A DNA stretch of 64,000 nucleotides from Rhodanobacter thiooxydans (GCF_021545845.1 NZ_CP088923.1:2046001-2110000), one strand, 5' to 3'. Counted from the first letter of the stretch, positions 30,948 to 40,298 are shown. Notes: generated by a model from the sequence alone, not told the origin. A program made the numbers and translations.

Positions 30948-32090
30948 ATGATCGCGACCAAGCTTCCCAAAGTCGGCACCACCATCTTCAGTGTGATGAG
31001 CCAGCTTGCGCTGCAACACAAGGCGGTCAACCTGGGCCAGGGCTTTCCCGACTTCGAGCCGCCGCAGGGGCTGCGCGATGCGCTGACGCGCGCCATGAAC
31101 GAAGGCCGCAACCAGTACGCGCCGATGCACGGCACGGCGGCCCTTCGCGAGCAGATCGTGCTGAAGACCGAGCGTCTGTACGGCCGCCGTCTCGATGTCG
31201 ATACCGACATCACGCTCACCTCCGGCGCCACCGAGGCGATCTTCGCGGCGATTGCCGCGACGGTGCGCGCGGGCGAGGAGGTGATTGTGTTCGACCCGGC
31301 CTACGACTGCTACGAGCCGGCGATCGAGCTGCAGGGTGCGCGCGCGGTGCACATCCCGCTGACCGTGCCGGCGTTCGCGATCGACTGGCAGCGCGTGCGC
31401 GACGCGGTGACGCCGAAGACCCGCATGATCATGATCAACACGCCGCACAACCCGTCGGGCGCGGTGCTGTCGGCGGATGATCTGGAAGAGCTGGCGGCGA
31501 TCGTGCGCGACACCGGCATCGTGGTGTTGTCCGACGAGGTCTACGAGCACATCGTCTACGACGGCGCGCAGCACGAAAGCGTGCTGCGCCATCCGGAGCT
31601 GGCCGGGCGCAGCATCGTGGTCTCCTCGTTCGGCAAGACCTACCACTGCACCGGCTGGAAAGTCGGCTACGCGGTGGCGCCGGCCGCGCTGTCGGCCGAG
31701 TTCCGCAAGGTGCACCAGTACCTCACCTTCTGCACCTTCCACCCGGCGCAGGCGGCGTTCGCCGAGTTCATGGCCAGCGACCCGCAGCATTACCTGGAAT
31801 TGCCGGCGTTCTACCAGGCCAAGCGCGACCGCTTCCGCGCGCTGCTGGCGCCGTCGCGCTTCAAGCTGCTCGACGTGCCGGGCGGCTATTTCCAGCTGGT
31901 CGACTATTCGGCGATCCGCGACGAGGACGACCTCGCTTTCAGCAGGTGGCTGGTCGAGCACGGCGGCGTGGCGGCGATTCCGCTGACGCCATTCTACGAG
32001 CGCGCACCGGGTACGCGATTGCTGCGGCTGTGCTTCGCCAAGAGCGACGCCACCATGGAGGCGGCCGCCGAGCGGCTGTGCCGGCTATGA
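30948..32090 (+). CDS. Methionine/glutamine-type aminotransferase (YbdL/MtnE-like, class I)
   Basis: PLP-dependent transaminase of 380 residues. Class I motifs: NLGQGFPDFEPP near the N-terminus, YAPMHGTAALRE, NTPHNPSGAV, SDEVYEHIVYDG, and the PLP lysine in SSFGKTYHCTGWK (Lys230). The fit is best with YbdL-type enzymes, which transaminate 2-oxo-4-methylthiobutyrate to methionine using glutamine. Its stop overlaps the start of an omega-amidase (ATGA), which removes the 2-oxoglutaramate made when glutamine is the donor. Together they make a methionine-salvage or glutamine-transamination module. A MetJ-like sequence lies just upstream. Confidence 0.92.
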   Translation: MIATKLPKVGTTIFSVMSQLALQHKAVNLGQGFPDFEPPQGLRDALTRAMNEGRNQYAPMHGTAALREQIVLKTERLYGRRLDVDTDITLTSGATEAIFAAIAATVRAGEEVIVFDPAYDCYEPAIELQGARAVHIPLTVPAFAIDWQRVRDAVTPKTRMIMINTPHNPSGAVLSADDLEELAAIVRDTGIVVLSDEVYEHIVYDGAQHESVLRHPELAGRSIVVSSFGKTYHCTGWKVGYAVAPAALSAEFRKVHQYLTFCTFHPAQAAFAEFMASDPQHYLELPAFYQAKRDRFRALLAPSRFKLLDVPGGYFQLVDYSAIRDEDDLAFSRWLVEHGGVAAIPLTPFYERAPGTRLLRLCFAKSDATMEAAAERLCRL

Positions 32091-32908
32091 GCAGCGACGG
32101 CGTGAGCCTCGAACCGCTGCGCGTATCGCTGGTGCAGGGCGCCACCCGCTGGCACGATGCGCCGGCGAACCGCGACTACTACGGCACGCTGGTGCACCAG
32201 GTCAGGGGCAGCGACCTGGTCGTGTTGCCCGAGACGTTCCTGTCCGGCTTCAGCAACGACACCCACGCCAGCGCCGATACCATGGACGGCGAGGGCGTGG
32301 CATGGCTGCGCGCCCTGGCGGCCGAAGTGGACGCCGTGGTCTGCGGCAGCCTGGCAATCCGCGAGGATGGCGTGGTCTACAACCGCCTGCTGTGGATGCG
32401 ACCGGACGGCAGCTTCGCGCAGTACGACAAGCGCCACCTGTTCCGCATGGCCGGCGAGCACACCCGCTACGGCGGCGGCAGCGAGCGCCTGGTGGTTGAG
32501 CTGAAGGGCTGGCGCATCCTGCCGCAGGTCTGCTACGACCTGCGCTTTCCGGTGTGGCTGCGCAACCGCCGGCTGGCCTCCGCTGGCGGCGGCATGGATT
32601 ACGACCTCGCCATCTTCGTGGCGAACTGGCCGGCACCGCGCCGCCAGCCCTGGCGTACGCTGCTGCGCGCACGCGCGATCGAAAACCTGTGCTACGTGGC
32701 CGGTGTGAACCGGGTCGGCGTGGACGGCAACGAACTGCCTTACGCTGGCGACAGCGCGGTAATCGATCCGGTCGGCGAGCCGCTGGTGGAACTGGGCGCG
32801 CAGGAGCAGGTGGTGACGGTCACGCTGGACCTGGCTCCGCTGCTGGCGCACCGCAAGCGTTTCCCGGCGTGGATGGACGCCGACGCGTTTTCGCTCGATC
32901 CGGGTTGA
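32087..32908 (+). CDS. Omega-amidase (YafV/Nit2-type carbon-nitrogen hydrolase)
   Basis: A 273-residue nitrilase-superfamily protein with the Glu-Lys-Cys triad in place: LPETF (Glu49), YDKRHLF (Lys115) and LPQVCYDLRFP (Cys149). YafV/Nit2 enzymes hydrolyse 2-oxoglutaramate and 2-oxosuccinamate to the 2-oxo acids and ammonia. The four-base overlap with the aminotransferase gene supports this: the hydrolase makes glutamine-dependent transamination irreversible. The start ATG 32087 is set by the overlap and the family N-terminus. Confidence 0.93.
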   Translation: MSSDGVSLEPLRVSLVQGATRWHDAPANRDYYGTLVHQVRGSDLVVLPETFLSGFSNDTHASADTMDGEGVAWLRALAAEVDAVVCGSLAIREDGVVYNRLLWMRPDGSFAQYDKRHLFRMAGEHTRYGGGSERLVVELKGWRILPQVCYDLRFPVWLRNRRLASAGGGMDYDLAIFVANWPAPRRQPWRTLLRARAIENLCYVAGVNRVGVDGNELPYAGDSAVIDPVGEPLVELGAQEQVVTVTLDLAPLLAHRKRFPAWMDADAFSLDPG

Positions 32909-32943
32909 ACCTCCGGCCGATACCATTTTTGGCCGCTCCGTTT

Positions 32944-33019
32944 GTAGGAGCTCGCTTGCGGGCGATGCTCTTGCTTTCGCGAATCCCGACAGAAGCATCG
33001 CCCGCAAGCGGGCTCCTGC
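32944..33019. repeat. TGTAGGAGC-type inverted repeat
   Basis: Left arm 32944-32969 (GTAGGAGCTCGCTTGCGGGC...) and right arm 32994-33019 (...GCCCGCAAGCGGGCTCCTGC) are near-perfect reverse complements over 26 bp, with a loop that includes a GAATCCC word. The same family is seen at 40294-40394 (enclosing GGGATTC repeats), at 55819-55848, and at the IS110 junction near 58236. Confidence 0.85.
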
Positions 33020-33036
33020 GACCATCCGGTTCAGAA

Positions 33037-33065
33037 CAGAAAGCCGCCTTGAGGACGGCTTTCTG
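33037..33065. terminator. Bidirectional terminator between omega-amidase and arsC-like genes
   Basis: A 10-bp exact stem (CAGAAAGCCG at 33037-33046, CGGCTTTCTG at 33056-33065) lies between convergent genes. Confidence 0.75.
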
Positions 33066-33074
33066 TGAAGAGAC

Positions 33075-33419
33075 TCAGAGTATCGCCAGCACCGCTTCCG
33101 GCGGGCGCCCGATGGCGGCCTTGCCGTTGGCGACCACGATCGGGCGTTCAATCAGCTTCGGGTGCGCCACCATCGCGGCGACCAGGGTATCGTCATCGAG
33201 CGCGGGATCGTCCAGCCCCAGCACGCGGTACTCCTCCTCGCCGGTGCGCAGCAGTTCGCGCGCGCTCATGCCCAGTTGCCGCAGCAGCACGGCCAGTTCG
33301 GCGGCGCTCGGCGGCGTGTCGAGGTAGTTGACCACCTCGATCTCCCCGCCGTGCTGCTCCAGCAACGCCAGCGTGGCGCGCGATTTGGAGCAGCGGCTGT
33401 TGTGATAGATGCGCAGCAT
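33075..33419 (-). CDS. arsC: ArsC-family reductase (glutaredoxin-coupled arsenate reductase type)
   Basis: A 114-residue thioredoxin-fold protein. The N-terminal motif IYHNSRCSKSRATLALL gives the catalytic Cys10, followed by NYLDTPPSAAELAVLL and the later PKLIERPIVV and GRPPEAV segments that build the anion site. These match the plasmid R773-type ArsC family. No other ars genes (arsR, arsB) adjoin it, so it may be a housekeeping arsenate reductase or an ArsC-like protein with another thiol-redox task. It lies 11 bp after rluB on the same strand. Confidence 0.88.
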   Translation of the reverse strand: MLRIYHNSRCSKSRATLALLEQHGGEIEVVNYLDTPPSAAELAVLLRQLGMSARELLRTGEEEYRVLGLDDPALDDDTLVAAMVAHPKLIERPIVVANGKAAIGRPPEAVLAIL

Positions 33420-33430
33420 CGCCGGCCGCC

Positions 33431-34888
33431 TCAGCGGTTGCCCGAACGGTTGCCGCCGCGACCCGACGGCCGACCGCCGCCGTGCCGACCGCCTTGCGGG
33501 CGATTGCCGCCATGACCTTGCGGGCGTGCCGGATTGCCGGGCGTGCGGTTGTCCTGGCCCTGGCCTTGTCCGTGCGGGCGCGAACCGCGGTTGCCCGGGG
33601 CACGATTGCCGCCAAGGCCCGGACCACGCGATTCGGTGCCGAAACTGCCGTAGGGGCTGCCCGCCGCGCGGCCCTGGTTGCCGCCGGCCTGGCGGCGGTT
33701 GCCGGCGACACCACCGGGGTTGCCACGCGAAGCAGCGGCACGGGGGCCGCCGTCGCGGCTCTCGCCGGCAAACCAGCTGCGCACCGATGGCAACTCCTGG
33801 CCCGGCGCCACGCGCCGGCTCTTCTTGCCGCCACGCTTGCCTCCCGCCGCGCCACGTTCAGGGCGCGCCAGGTTGCCGTTGACTTCCTTGCCGTCGCGCC
33901 GCGGCGGCTTGCGGCCGCGTACGGGTTCCTCGCGGATGCGGTCGTACGCGCGCAGCTCGCGCGCCTCGTCCTGGCCGCCGGTCCAGGCGGTGCCGGCGCC
34001 ACGCTCGGGGCGGTATTCGGTGACGTTGCGACTGGTGCGGCGCTGGTGCAGCACCGGGCTCAGGGTCAGTACCGGTTGCGCGGGACCGAGGCCGCTGGTC
34101 TGGCGCAGCTGCTTGACGCCCTCGGCGTCGAGCGCTTCGCATTCGCCACGGCGCAGGTGGCGCGGCAGCTCGATGCCGCCGTAGCGGATGCGCTTGAGCC
34201 GGCTGACCAGGAAACCCTGTGAATCCCACAGGCGGCGTACTTCGCGGTTGCGGCCCTCGCGGATCACCACGCGGAACCAGCTGTGGCTGCCGCCGCGGCT
34301 GATCACGGCGATCTCGTCGAAGCGGGCCGGGCCGTCATCCAGCTCCACGCCGGCCTTGAGTTTCTCGATGACCTCGTCGGGTACTTCGCCGTGCACGCGG
34401 CACAGGTATTCGCGCTCGAGGCCGCTCTTGGGATGCATCAGCGCGTTGGCCAGCTCGCCGTCGGTGGTCAGCAACAGCAGGCCGGTGGTGTTGATGTCGA
34501 GGCGGCCCACGGCGACCCAGCGCGCGCCCTTCAGGCGTGGCAGCTGCTCGAACACGGTGGGGCGGCCTTCGGGATCCTCGCGGGTGGTCAGCTCGCCTTC
34601 GGGCTTGTGGTAGATCAGCACCTCGGTATCGTCGCGGCTGTCGGTGGCCACCACGAATTGCTTGCCGTCCATGATCACGCGGTCACCCGACTTCACACTC
34701 ATGCCGATGCTGGCGGGAGCGCCATTCAGCTCGACTTCGCCGGACTGGATGCGCTGTTCGAGCATGCGGCGCGAGCCGAGGCCGGCGTTGGCCAGCACCT
34801 TGTGCAGGCGTTCTTCCAGGGCGGGGGCGTCGCTGTCGGCGCGCGGTTCGCGCTTCAGGGACAAAACGGATTTTTGCGGCGCATTCAT
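33431..34888 (-). CDS. rluB: 23S rRNA pseudouridine synthase (RluB type) with long disordered tail
   Basis: Converts a uridine near position 2605 of 23S rRNA to pseudouridine. Of 485 residues, the first 290 are the enzyme: an S4 RNA-binding domain (RLHKVLANAGLGSRRMLEQR) and the RsuA/RluB catalytic domain with the active-site Asp131 in VGRLDINTTGLLLLT. The remaining 190 or so residues are Gly/Arg/Asn-rich and low in complexity (RGGNRSGNR at the end), probably disordered and RNA-binding. The start at 34888 overlaps the scpB stop. A much longer upstream frame is a scpB shadow. Confidence 0.95.
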   Translation of the reverse strand: MNAPQKSVLSLKREPRADSDAPALEERLHKVLANAGLGSRRMLEQRIQSGEVELNGAPASIGMSVKSGDRVIMDGKQFVVATDSRDDTEVLIYHKPEGELTTREDPEGRPTVFEQLPRLKGARWVAVGRLDINTTGLLLLTTDGELANALMHPKSGLEREYLCRVHGEVPDEVIEKLKAGVELDDGPARFDEIAVISRGGSHSWFRVVIREGRNREVRRLWDSQGFLVSRLKRIRYGGIELPRHLRRGECEALDAEGVKQLRQTSGLGPAQPVLTLSPVLHQRRTSRNVTEYRPERGAGTAWTGGQDEARELRAYDRIREEPVRGRKPPRRDGKEVNGNLARPERGAAGGKRGGKKSRRVAPGQELPSVRSWFAGESRDGGPRAAASRGNPGGVAGNRRQAGGNQGRAAGSPYGSFGTESRGPGLGGNRAPGNRGSRPHGQGQGQDNRTPGNPARPQGHGGNRPQGGRHGGGRPSGRGGNRSGNR

Positions 34889-35706
34889 GCGCGGTACTCC
34901 TCGGGATCTTGCTCGGCGGCGTCGGGTTCGGCGTCCGCAGCGGGGTTCGCTGCCTCGTCGGCAGTGGTTGTCGGGGGCTCGGCGGGCAGGCTCGGGTCGG
35001 AGCCGGCATCGCCGGATTCGGAGGCGACCGTCGTTTCGGCGGCGGTCGCGTTGTCGTGCTCGTCGGCTGCCGCATCGACGGAATCCTGCTCGTGCAGGAG
35101 TTCCTCGTCCGGGTCGATCGGCAGGTCGCGCACGACGCGGGCGGGTAGGGGCTCGGGCTCGAAGCGCAGCTGCGGGTCTTCCAGGTCGCGGATCTCCGAC
35201 AGCGGCGGCAGCTGGTCCAGCGATTTCAGGTTGAAGTAGTCGAGGAACGCGCGGGTTGTGCCGAACAGCGCCGGCTTGCCGGGCACGTCGCGGTAGCCGA
35301 CCACGCGGATCCACTCGCGCTCCTCCATCGTCTTGATGATGTTGGAGGACACCACCACGCCGCGGATCTGCTCGATCTCCGGGCGGGTGATCGGCTGGCG
35401 ATAGGCGATCAGCGCCAGCGTTTCCAGCAGTGCGCGCGAGTAGCGGCTGGGCCGCTCGGTCCACATGCGCGAGATCCACGGGTGCACGTCCTGGCGCACC
35501 TGGTAGCGGAAGCCGGAGGCCACTTCCTTCAGCTCGATGCCGCGGCCGGCGCAGTCTTCGGCCAGTGCCTCGATCGCCCTGGCGACCTGTTCGCGGCTGA
35601 CCTCGTCGGCCTCGTTGAACAGCTCGCCCAGCTGCTGCACGGTCATTGGCTGGGTGGAGGCCAGCAGGGCGGCCTCGACGATGGGTTTGAGTTGCTCGAT
35701 CTGCAT
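34885..35706 (-). CDS. scpB: Segregation and condensation protein B
   Basis: Winged-helix subunit of the SMC-ScpAB condensin. The 273-residue product has two winged-helix domains (MQIEQLKPIVEAALLASTQP; RYSRALLETLALIAYRQPIT; EIEQIRGVVVSSNI). An acidic, Ala/Glu/Asp-rich tail of about 90 residues beyond the conserved core is an addition seen in many proteobacteria. It lies 50 bp after scpA and overlaps rluB, giving the common order scpA-scpB-rluB. Confidence 0.95.
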   Translation of the reverse strand: MQIEQLKPIVEAALLASTQPMTVQQLGELFNEADEVSREQVARAIEALAEDCAGRGIELKEVASGFRYQVRQDVHPWISRMWTERPSRYSRALLETLALIAYRQPITRPEIEQIRGVVVSSNIIKTMEEREWIRVVGYRDVPGKPALFGTTRAFLDYFNLKSLDQLPPLSEIRDLEDPQLRFEPEPLPARVVRDLPIDPDEELLHEQDSVDAAADEHDNATAAETTVASESGDAGSDPSLPAEPPTTTADEAANPAADAEPDAAEQDPEEYRA

Positions 35707-35756
35707 GACCTTGGGTTCGGATGCCGGTTTGATCGGTACTGCTCAGTGGATGTCGT

Positions 35757-36689
35757 TCATTCGCCGGACGATTCGACCAGTGCCGATTCGCCCGCCTGGT
35801 CGTCGTCCGCCGGCGCGTCAGCGGGCTCCTCGGCGTGGCTCGCCTTGGCCTTCACGTAGATCGGCGCCAGCGGCTCTTCCTGGACGATCTCGATCAGCAT
35901 TTCCTTGGCCAGCTCCAGCATGGCCAGGAAGGTCACCACGATGCCCAGCCGCCCTTCGCTGACATCGAACAGGCTCTCGAAGCGACGGAAGCTGGCGTCG
36001 TCCAGCCGGCTCAGCAATTCGCCCATGCGCTGGCGCACGCTGAGCGTCTCGCGCTTGATCGCGTGGTGTCCGAACAGCTCGGCCCGGTGCATCACGTCCT
36101 TCAGGGCCAGCAGCAGCTCGGTCAGCTCCAGCGGCGGCGGCAACCTGATCACGTTGCGTTCGCCCACGTCGGCGTGCACCACCGCCGTGTCGCGCTCCAG
36201 CCGGGGCATCGCCTCGATGTCCTCGGCGGCGCGCTTGTACCGTTCGTACTCCTGCAAGCGCCGTACCAGTTCGGCACGGGGGTCCTCTTCCAGCCCTTCC
36301 TCGGCCGGCGGTCGCGGCAGCAGCAGTCGCGACTTGATCTCGGCCAGGATCGCGGCCATCAGCAGGTACTCGGCGGCCAGCTCCAGCCGTATCACGTCCC
36401 GCATCAGCTCGATGTAGGCCATGTACTGCCGGGTGATCTCGGCAACCGGGATGTCCAGGATGTCGAGGTTCTGCCGGCGGATCAGGTACAGCAGCAGGTC
36501 CAGCGGCCCCTCGAACGCCTCCAGGATGACCTCGAGCGCATCCGGCGGAATGTACAGGTCCTGCGGCATCTGCAGCAGCGGCTGACCGTGCACGATGGCC
36601 AGCGGCATTTCCTGCTGTTGCGGTACCGGCGCAAATGCGTCCTGCGGTGCGACGACCTGGCTCTGTGGCTCGACGGGCTCAGTGCTCAT
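35757..36689 (-). CDS. scpA: Segregation and condensation protein A
   Basis: Kleisin subunit that bridges the SMC ATPase heads. The 310-residue product has the N-terminal FEGPLDLLLYLIRRQNLDI signature (about residues 59-77), the ITRQYMAYIELM helix and the C-terminal winged helix (IVVTFLAMLELAKEMLIEIVQ). The first 45 residues are Gln/Pro-rich and the last 35 are acidic. ATG 36689 is preferred to an adjacent TTG codon. First gene of scpA-scpB-rluB. No smc gene is in the window. Confidence 0.95.
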   Translation of the reverse strand: MSTEPVEPQSQVVAPQDAFAPVPQQQEMPLAIVHGQPLLQMPQDLYIPPDALEVILEAFEGPLDLLLYLIRRQNLDILDIPVAEITRQYMAYIELMRDVIRLELAAEYLLMAAILAEIKSRLLLPRPPAEEGLEEDPRAELVRRLQEYERYKRAAEDIEAMPRLERDTAVVHADVGERNVIRLPPPLELTELLLALKDVMHRAELFGHHAIKRETLSVRQRMGELLSRLDDASFRRFESLFDVSEGRLGIVVTFLAMLELAKEMLIEIVQEEPLAPIYVKAKASHAEEPADAPADDDQAGESALVESSGE

Positions 36690-37589
36690 CAATGCGTGTC
36701 ATGGGCCGTCTTCAGCGGCTGTGCAGTGCGTTCAACATGATCGGATCCATTCCCATGCCGGCACGGCATCGGATGTCCGTACTCGGAACACAGCGGTGAG
36801 GCGGTATTCCCGGGGTACTGCGTTCTTCACACTTGTTCGGTCGAGGCGCGGCGGACGCCATCGTCACGACGGGCATGACGAAGCCACTCGATGGCGGTTC
36901 GGTCAGGCAGGTCGTCAGCGACCATCGCGCGTCGACTGCGGGTTGTCAGCCACGGCAGGGACGTCAAGCCAGGGAGGGCGGAAACGACGCCACCGGCTGT
37001 TCACTGGTCGGTTCGAGAGCAATCGAATGGATGCCAAGGGGCGCCGGAAGTGCTCGGCAAACAATTCCATGGAGCCACGCGTGGGGCAAGAGTAGCGGTT
37101 AGTTGGCGCCAAGTCCAGCGCAGGCCACCAGTGGCCGTGGCCGCCCGCAAGGCGCCGGCGGCGGGTGTTTGCCGGTTTCGCACCGACGCCGTCGACAGGC
37201 ACAATAGGCGGACTGCGCCAGAGGGAACCGATGCGCCGTGAGTGCGGCAGGGGCCGCATGTGACCTAATGCGTCGAATTGGGTCAGGCTCGCGTCAGCAT
37301 CGTATTGGGCGACGCCGGGCAGGCAGTGACACGCGTCGCGATGGCGGTGCTGCCACGATGCAGGTTCCGGGTCCGGGTGGCCCGGTGGGCGAGACGCATG
37401 CAGGTCCGGAGCGGCGTTCGGCAGGGTGTGGCATATGGGATGGCATGGTGATTGCTTCGGCAATAGCAGACCATTCTGACCGGCCATGGCGCAGCGTATC
37501 GCCGGCGAATGATGCGGCAGCAAGATTTCAGGACGATGTTGGACGCAATGCCCTCATCGGGGCGCAAGTGCAAACGGGCGGTGGAACTG
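36690..37589. other. Gene-poor 0.9 kb between scpA and the PilZ gene
   Basis: No convincing gene was found. Open frames on both strands up to about 200 codons exist, but their translations are rich in Arg, His, Pro and Trp, lack hydrophobic or domain patterns, and are out of phase with the third-position GC of real genes here. The stretch must contain the scpA promoter on one side and that of the PilZ gene on the other. I recognised no RNA gene, terminator or repeat. Confidence 0.5.
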
Positions 37590-37958
37590 ATGGCGATCGA
37601 CAAGAACGGGCAAGGTGGCGGCGCACCGGAGCAGCTGCGTCCGGCGCGCATGCAGATCGAGACGACGGTGCTGATGAGCAGCAATGGCGAGTCGCGCCCG
37701 ACCGAGCTGGTCGATATTTCGGCGACCGGTGCGCTGTTGCGTCGCCCGCTGGGCTGGTCCGGTCACGTCGGGCAAAGCTGGGTGCTCGACATGATCTTCG
37801 GCAACAACCTGCACATCCACCTCGAAGCCGTGGTGGCGCGTATCTCCGACCACCACATCGGGTTTTCCTACAGCCGCATCCCCGAGGACAAGCAGGTGCC
37901 GCTGTGGAACCTGCTGGGCGGTTACGCCGATATTCTGGAGCACTGGAAGGACGGCTGA
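37590..37958 (+). CDS. PilZ-domain protein
   Basis: A small protein of about 122 residues carrying one PilZ domain: an RxxxR-like segment (LRPARMQI), the core ELVDISATGALLRRP (D/NxSxxG motif) and the closing HHIGFSYSRIPEDKQ region. PilZ domains bind cyclic di-GMP and modulate motility, pili or exopolysaccharide. The start is uncertain: ATG 37590 (MAIDKNGQGG) gives uniform codon use, while in-frame ATGs at 37509, 37536 and 37548 add up to 27 residues of atypical codons. It stands alone and ends at a strong terminator. Confidence 0.8.
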   Translation: MAIDKNGQGGGAPEQLRPARMQIETTVLMSSNGESRPTELVDISATGALLRRPLGWSGHVGQSWVLDMIFGNNLHIHLEAVVARISDHHIGFSYSRIPEDKQVPLWNLLGGYADILEHWKDG

Positions 37959-37978
37959 GCGAACGCGGCCAGCCCATG

Positions 37979-38004
37979 AAAACGCCCGCATGCGCGGGCG
38001 TTTT
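37979..38004. terminator. Strong bidirectional terminator between PilZ and fadD genes
   Basis: An exact 11-bp stem, AAAACGCCCGC and GCGGGCGTTTT, closes an ATGC loop. A-run and T-run flanks make it an intrinsic terminator for both convergent genes. Confidence 0.9.
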
Positions 38005-38027
38005 CGGTTGCGGGTGCCGCGCGGAAC

Positions 38028-39713
38028 TCAGGCCGGGACTTTTTTCTCGTCGCGCAGTTCGCGGCGCAGGATCTTGCCCACGTTGCTCTTGGGCAGGCTG
38101 TCGCGGAACTCGATCAGCTTGGGCCGCTTGTAGCCGGTGAGGTTCTCGCGGCAGAACTGCTTGAGCGCCTCCTCGGTGAGGTTCGGGTCCTTGCGCACCA
38201 CGAACAGCTTCACCACTTCGCCGGAATGTTCGTCCGGCACGCCGACCGCAGCCACCTCGAGCACGCCGGGATGCTGCATGACGGTGTCCTCGACCTCGTT
38301 CGGGTACACGTTGAAGCCGGATACCAGGATCATGTCCTTCTTGCGGTCGACGATATAGAAGTAGCCATTCGCGTCCATCTTCGCGATGTCGCCGGTGTGC
38401 AGCCAGCCATCGGCATCGAGCACCTTGGCGGTCTCGTCCGGACGGTTCCAGTAGCCCTTCATGACTTGCGGGCCCTGCACCATCAGCTCGCCGACTTCGC
38501 CGAGCGGCAGCGGTTTGCCTTCCTCCGACCAGATCGCCACGTTGGTGGACGGCACCGGCAGGCCGATCGAACCGTTGTATTCCTTGAGGTCGAGCGGGTT
38601 GATGCAGACCGCCGGCGAGGTTTCGGTCAACCCGTAGGCCTCGGCCAGGGTGCAGCCGGTGACCTTCTTCCAGCGTTCGGCCACGGCGCGCTGCACCGCC
38701 ATGCCGCCGCCCAGGGTCAGGTGCAGTTTCGAGAAGTCCAGCTCGGAGAAACCGGGCGTGTTGAGCAGGCCGTTGAACAGCGTGTTGACACCGGTCAGCG
38801 CGGTGAAGCCGGACTTGCGCAGTTCCTTGACGAAGCCGGGCATGTCGCGCGGGTTGGTGATCAGCCAGTTGAGACCGCCCAGGCGCATGAACACCAGGCC
38901 GTTCGCAGTCAGCGAGAAGATGTGGTACAGCGGCAGCGCGGTGATGATCACCTCTTCGCCGGGCGTGACCAGGTCGGTGCCGATCCACGCGGCGGCCTGC
39001 AGCGTGTTCGCCACCATGTTGCCGTGGGTCAGCATCGCACCCTTGGCTACGCCGGTGGTGCCGCCGGTGTATTGCAGGAAGGCGATGTCGTCGTGGCCCA
39101 GCGTCACCGGCTGCAGCGGATGCGCGGCGCCGCGCGCCAGCGCGTCGCGAAAGCGCACGGCCTGCGGCAGGTCGAACGCAGGCACCATCTTCTTCACGTG
39201 CTTCAGCACGAAGTTGATCAGCGCGCCCTTGGGGAAGCCGAGCAGGTCGCCGATGCCGGTGGTGATGATGTGCTGCACGTGGGTCTCGGCCACCACGTGC
39301 TGCAGGGTGCCGGCGAAGTTGTCCAGCACCACGATCGCCTTGGCGCCGGAATCCTCCAGCTGGTGCTTGAGCTCGCGCGCGGTATACATCGGGTTGGTGT
39401 TGACCACCACCAGGCCGGCGCGCAGCGTGCCGAACAACGCGATCGGATACTGCAGCACGTTCGGCATCATGATCGCGACACGATCGCCCTTGCCGAGCTT
39501 GAGCACGCCGGTGAGGTAGCCGGCGAACTGGCGGCTCATCTCGTCGATCTGGCCGTAGCTGAGCTGACGGCCGAAGCTGGCGAACGCCGGGCGGTCGCGG
39601 AAGCGGGTGAACGCCTCTTCCAGCACCGCCGGTACCGAAGCATATTGACTGACGTCGATCTGTTCAGGCACGCCGGCTGGATAGTTCTCCAGCCACGGAC
39701 GTTCGTTGCTCAT
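38028..39713 (-). CDS. fadD: Long-chain-fatty-acid--CoA ligase
   Basis: Activates fatty acids to acyl-CoA with ATP. The 561-residue product has the adenylate-forming-enzyme motifs in order: the P-loop [13 protein letters not shown] (about residue 212), [24 protein letters not shown], the fatty-acyl signature [20 protein letters not shown], and the catalytic lysine region [13 protein letters not shown] near the C-terminus. It starts [14 protein letters not shown]. It is a single gene, with a terminator on its 3' side. Confidence 0.96.
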   Translation of the reverse strand: MSNERPWLENYPAGVPEQIDVSQYASVPAVLEEAFTRFRDRPAFASFGRQLSYGQIDEMSRQFAGYLTGVLKLGKGDRVAIMMPNVLQYPIALFGTLRAGLVVVNTNPMYTARELKHQLEDSGAKAIVVLDNFAGTLQHVVAETHVQHIITTGIGDLLGFPKGALINFVLKHVKKMVPAFDLPQAVRFRDALARGAAHPLQPVTLGHDDIAFLQYTGGTTGVAKGAMLTHGNMVANTLQAAAWIGTDLVTPGEEVIITALPLYHIFSLTANGLVFMRLGGLNWLITNPRDMPGFVKELRKSGFTALTGVNTLFNGLLNTPGFSELDFSKLHLTLGGGMAVQRAVAERWKKVTGCTLAEAYGLTETSPAVCINPLDLKEYNGSIGLPVPSTNVAIWSEEGKPLPLGEVGELMVQGPQVMKGYWNRPDETAKVLDADGWLHTGDIAKMDANGYFYIVDRKKDMILVSGFNVYPNEVEDTVMQHPGVLEVAAVGVPDEHSGEVVKLFVVRKDPNLTEEALKQFCRENLTGYKRPKLIEFRDSLPKSNVGKILRRELRDEKKVPA

Positions 39714-39854
39714 GCTTTGGTTCCCTGTTTTGTCGATGACGATGGAGCGACTGATGGAATCGAATGGCGCCAGCCTCCATCATGGCCCATGCGCCGGTTG
39801 ATTGGAGCATACGCCCGCGTACAGCGGCAAGCCGCACTGCAGCGAGTTGCGTCG

Positions 39855-40298
39855 ATGAGAGCACTGGGGAAAACCGTTTTTTTGCCGATCGTCCTGCTGC
39901 TCGCGCTGGCGTTGCCGGCCTGTCGACGCACGCCGGACGAGGCGCAGGTGCGCGCCGCCATCACGTCGATCGCACGGGCGGCCGAAGCGGGTTCGGCCAG
40001 CGATGTGGGCGCTCCGCTGAGCGATGACTTCGACGGCAATGCGGGGCAACTGGACCGGCGCGGATTGACCGGCATGATCAGGCTGCTGGCGCTGCGCGGC
40101 GAACACATCGGGGTGACCATGGGGCCGGTGTCGGTCGAACCCCGTGGCGAACGGATGGTGGCGAGCTTCACCGTCACGCTGACCAGCGGCGGCAAGCTGC
40201 TGCCCAACCAGTTGGGGGTCTATCAAGTCGAGTCCGCGTGGCGCAAGGAAGACGGCTCGTGGCGTTGCTACACAGCGAGCTGGAAGCATTCATTGTAG
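39855..40298 (+). CDS. Small lipoprotein, possible NTF2-like fold
   Basis: A 147-residue protein. The signal MRALGKTVFLPIVLLLALALPAC ends in a lipobox (acylated Cys23). The mature part begins with a charged helix (EAQVRAAITSIARAAEAGSA) and contains LSDDFDGNAGQLDRRGLTGMI, a pattern I associate with NTF2-like proteins, then strands VTMGPVSVEP and YQVESAWRKEDGSW. Function unknown. The gene is divergent from fadD. Confidence 0.75.
   Translation: MRALGKTVFLPIVLLLALALPACRRTPDEAQVRAAITSIARAAEAGSASDVGAPLSDDFDGNAGQLDRRGLTGMIRLLALRGEHIGVTMGPVSVEPRGERMVASFTVTLTSGGKLLPNQLGVYQVESAWRKEDGSWRCYTASWKHSL

Noticed and set aside
36915-37523. A 202-codon minus-strand frame in the scpA-PilZ gap
   Set aside because: Pro/His/Arg-rich, no hydrophobic core or domain pattern, no plausible ribosome-binding site.
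38226-39854. Long plus-strand frame antisense to fadD that runs into the small lipoprotein gene
   Set aside because: Only the last 147 codons have a signal peptide and normal protein composition; the rest is a shadow of fadD.
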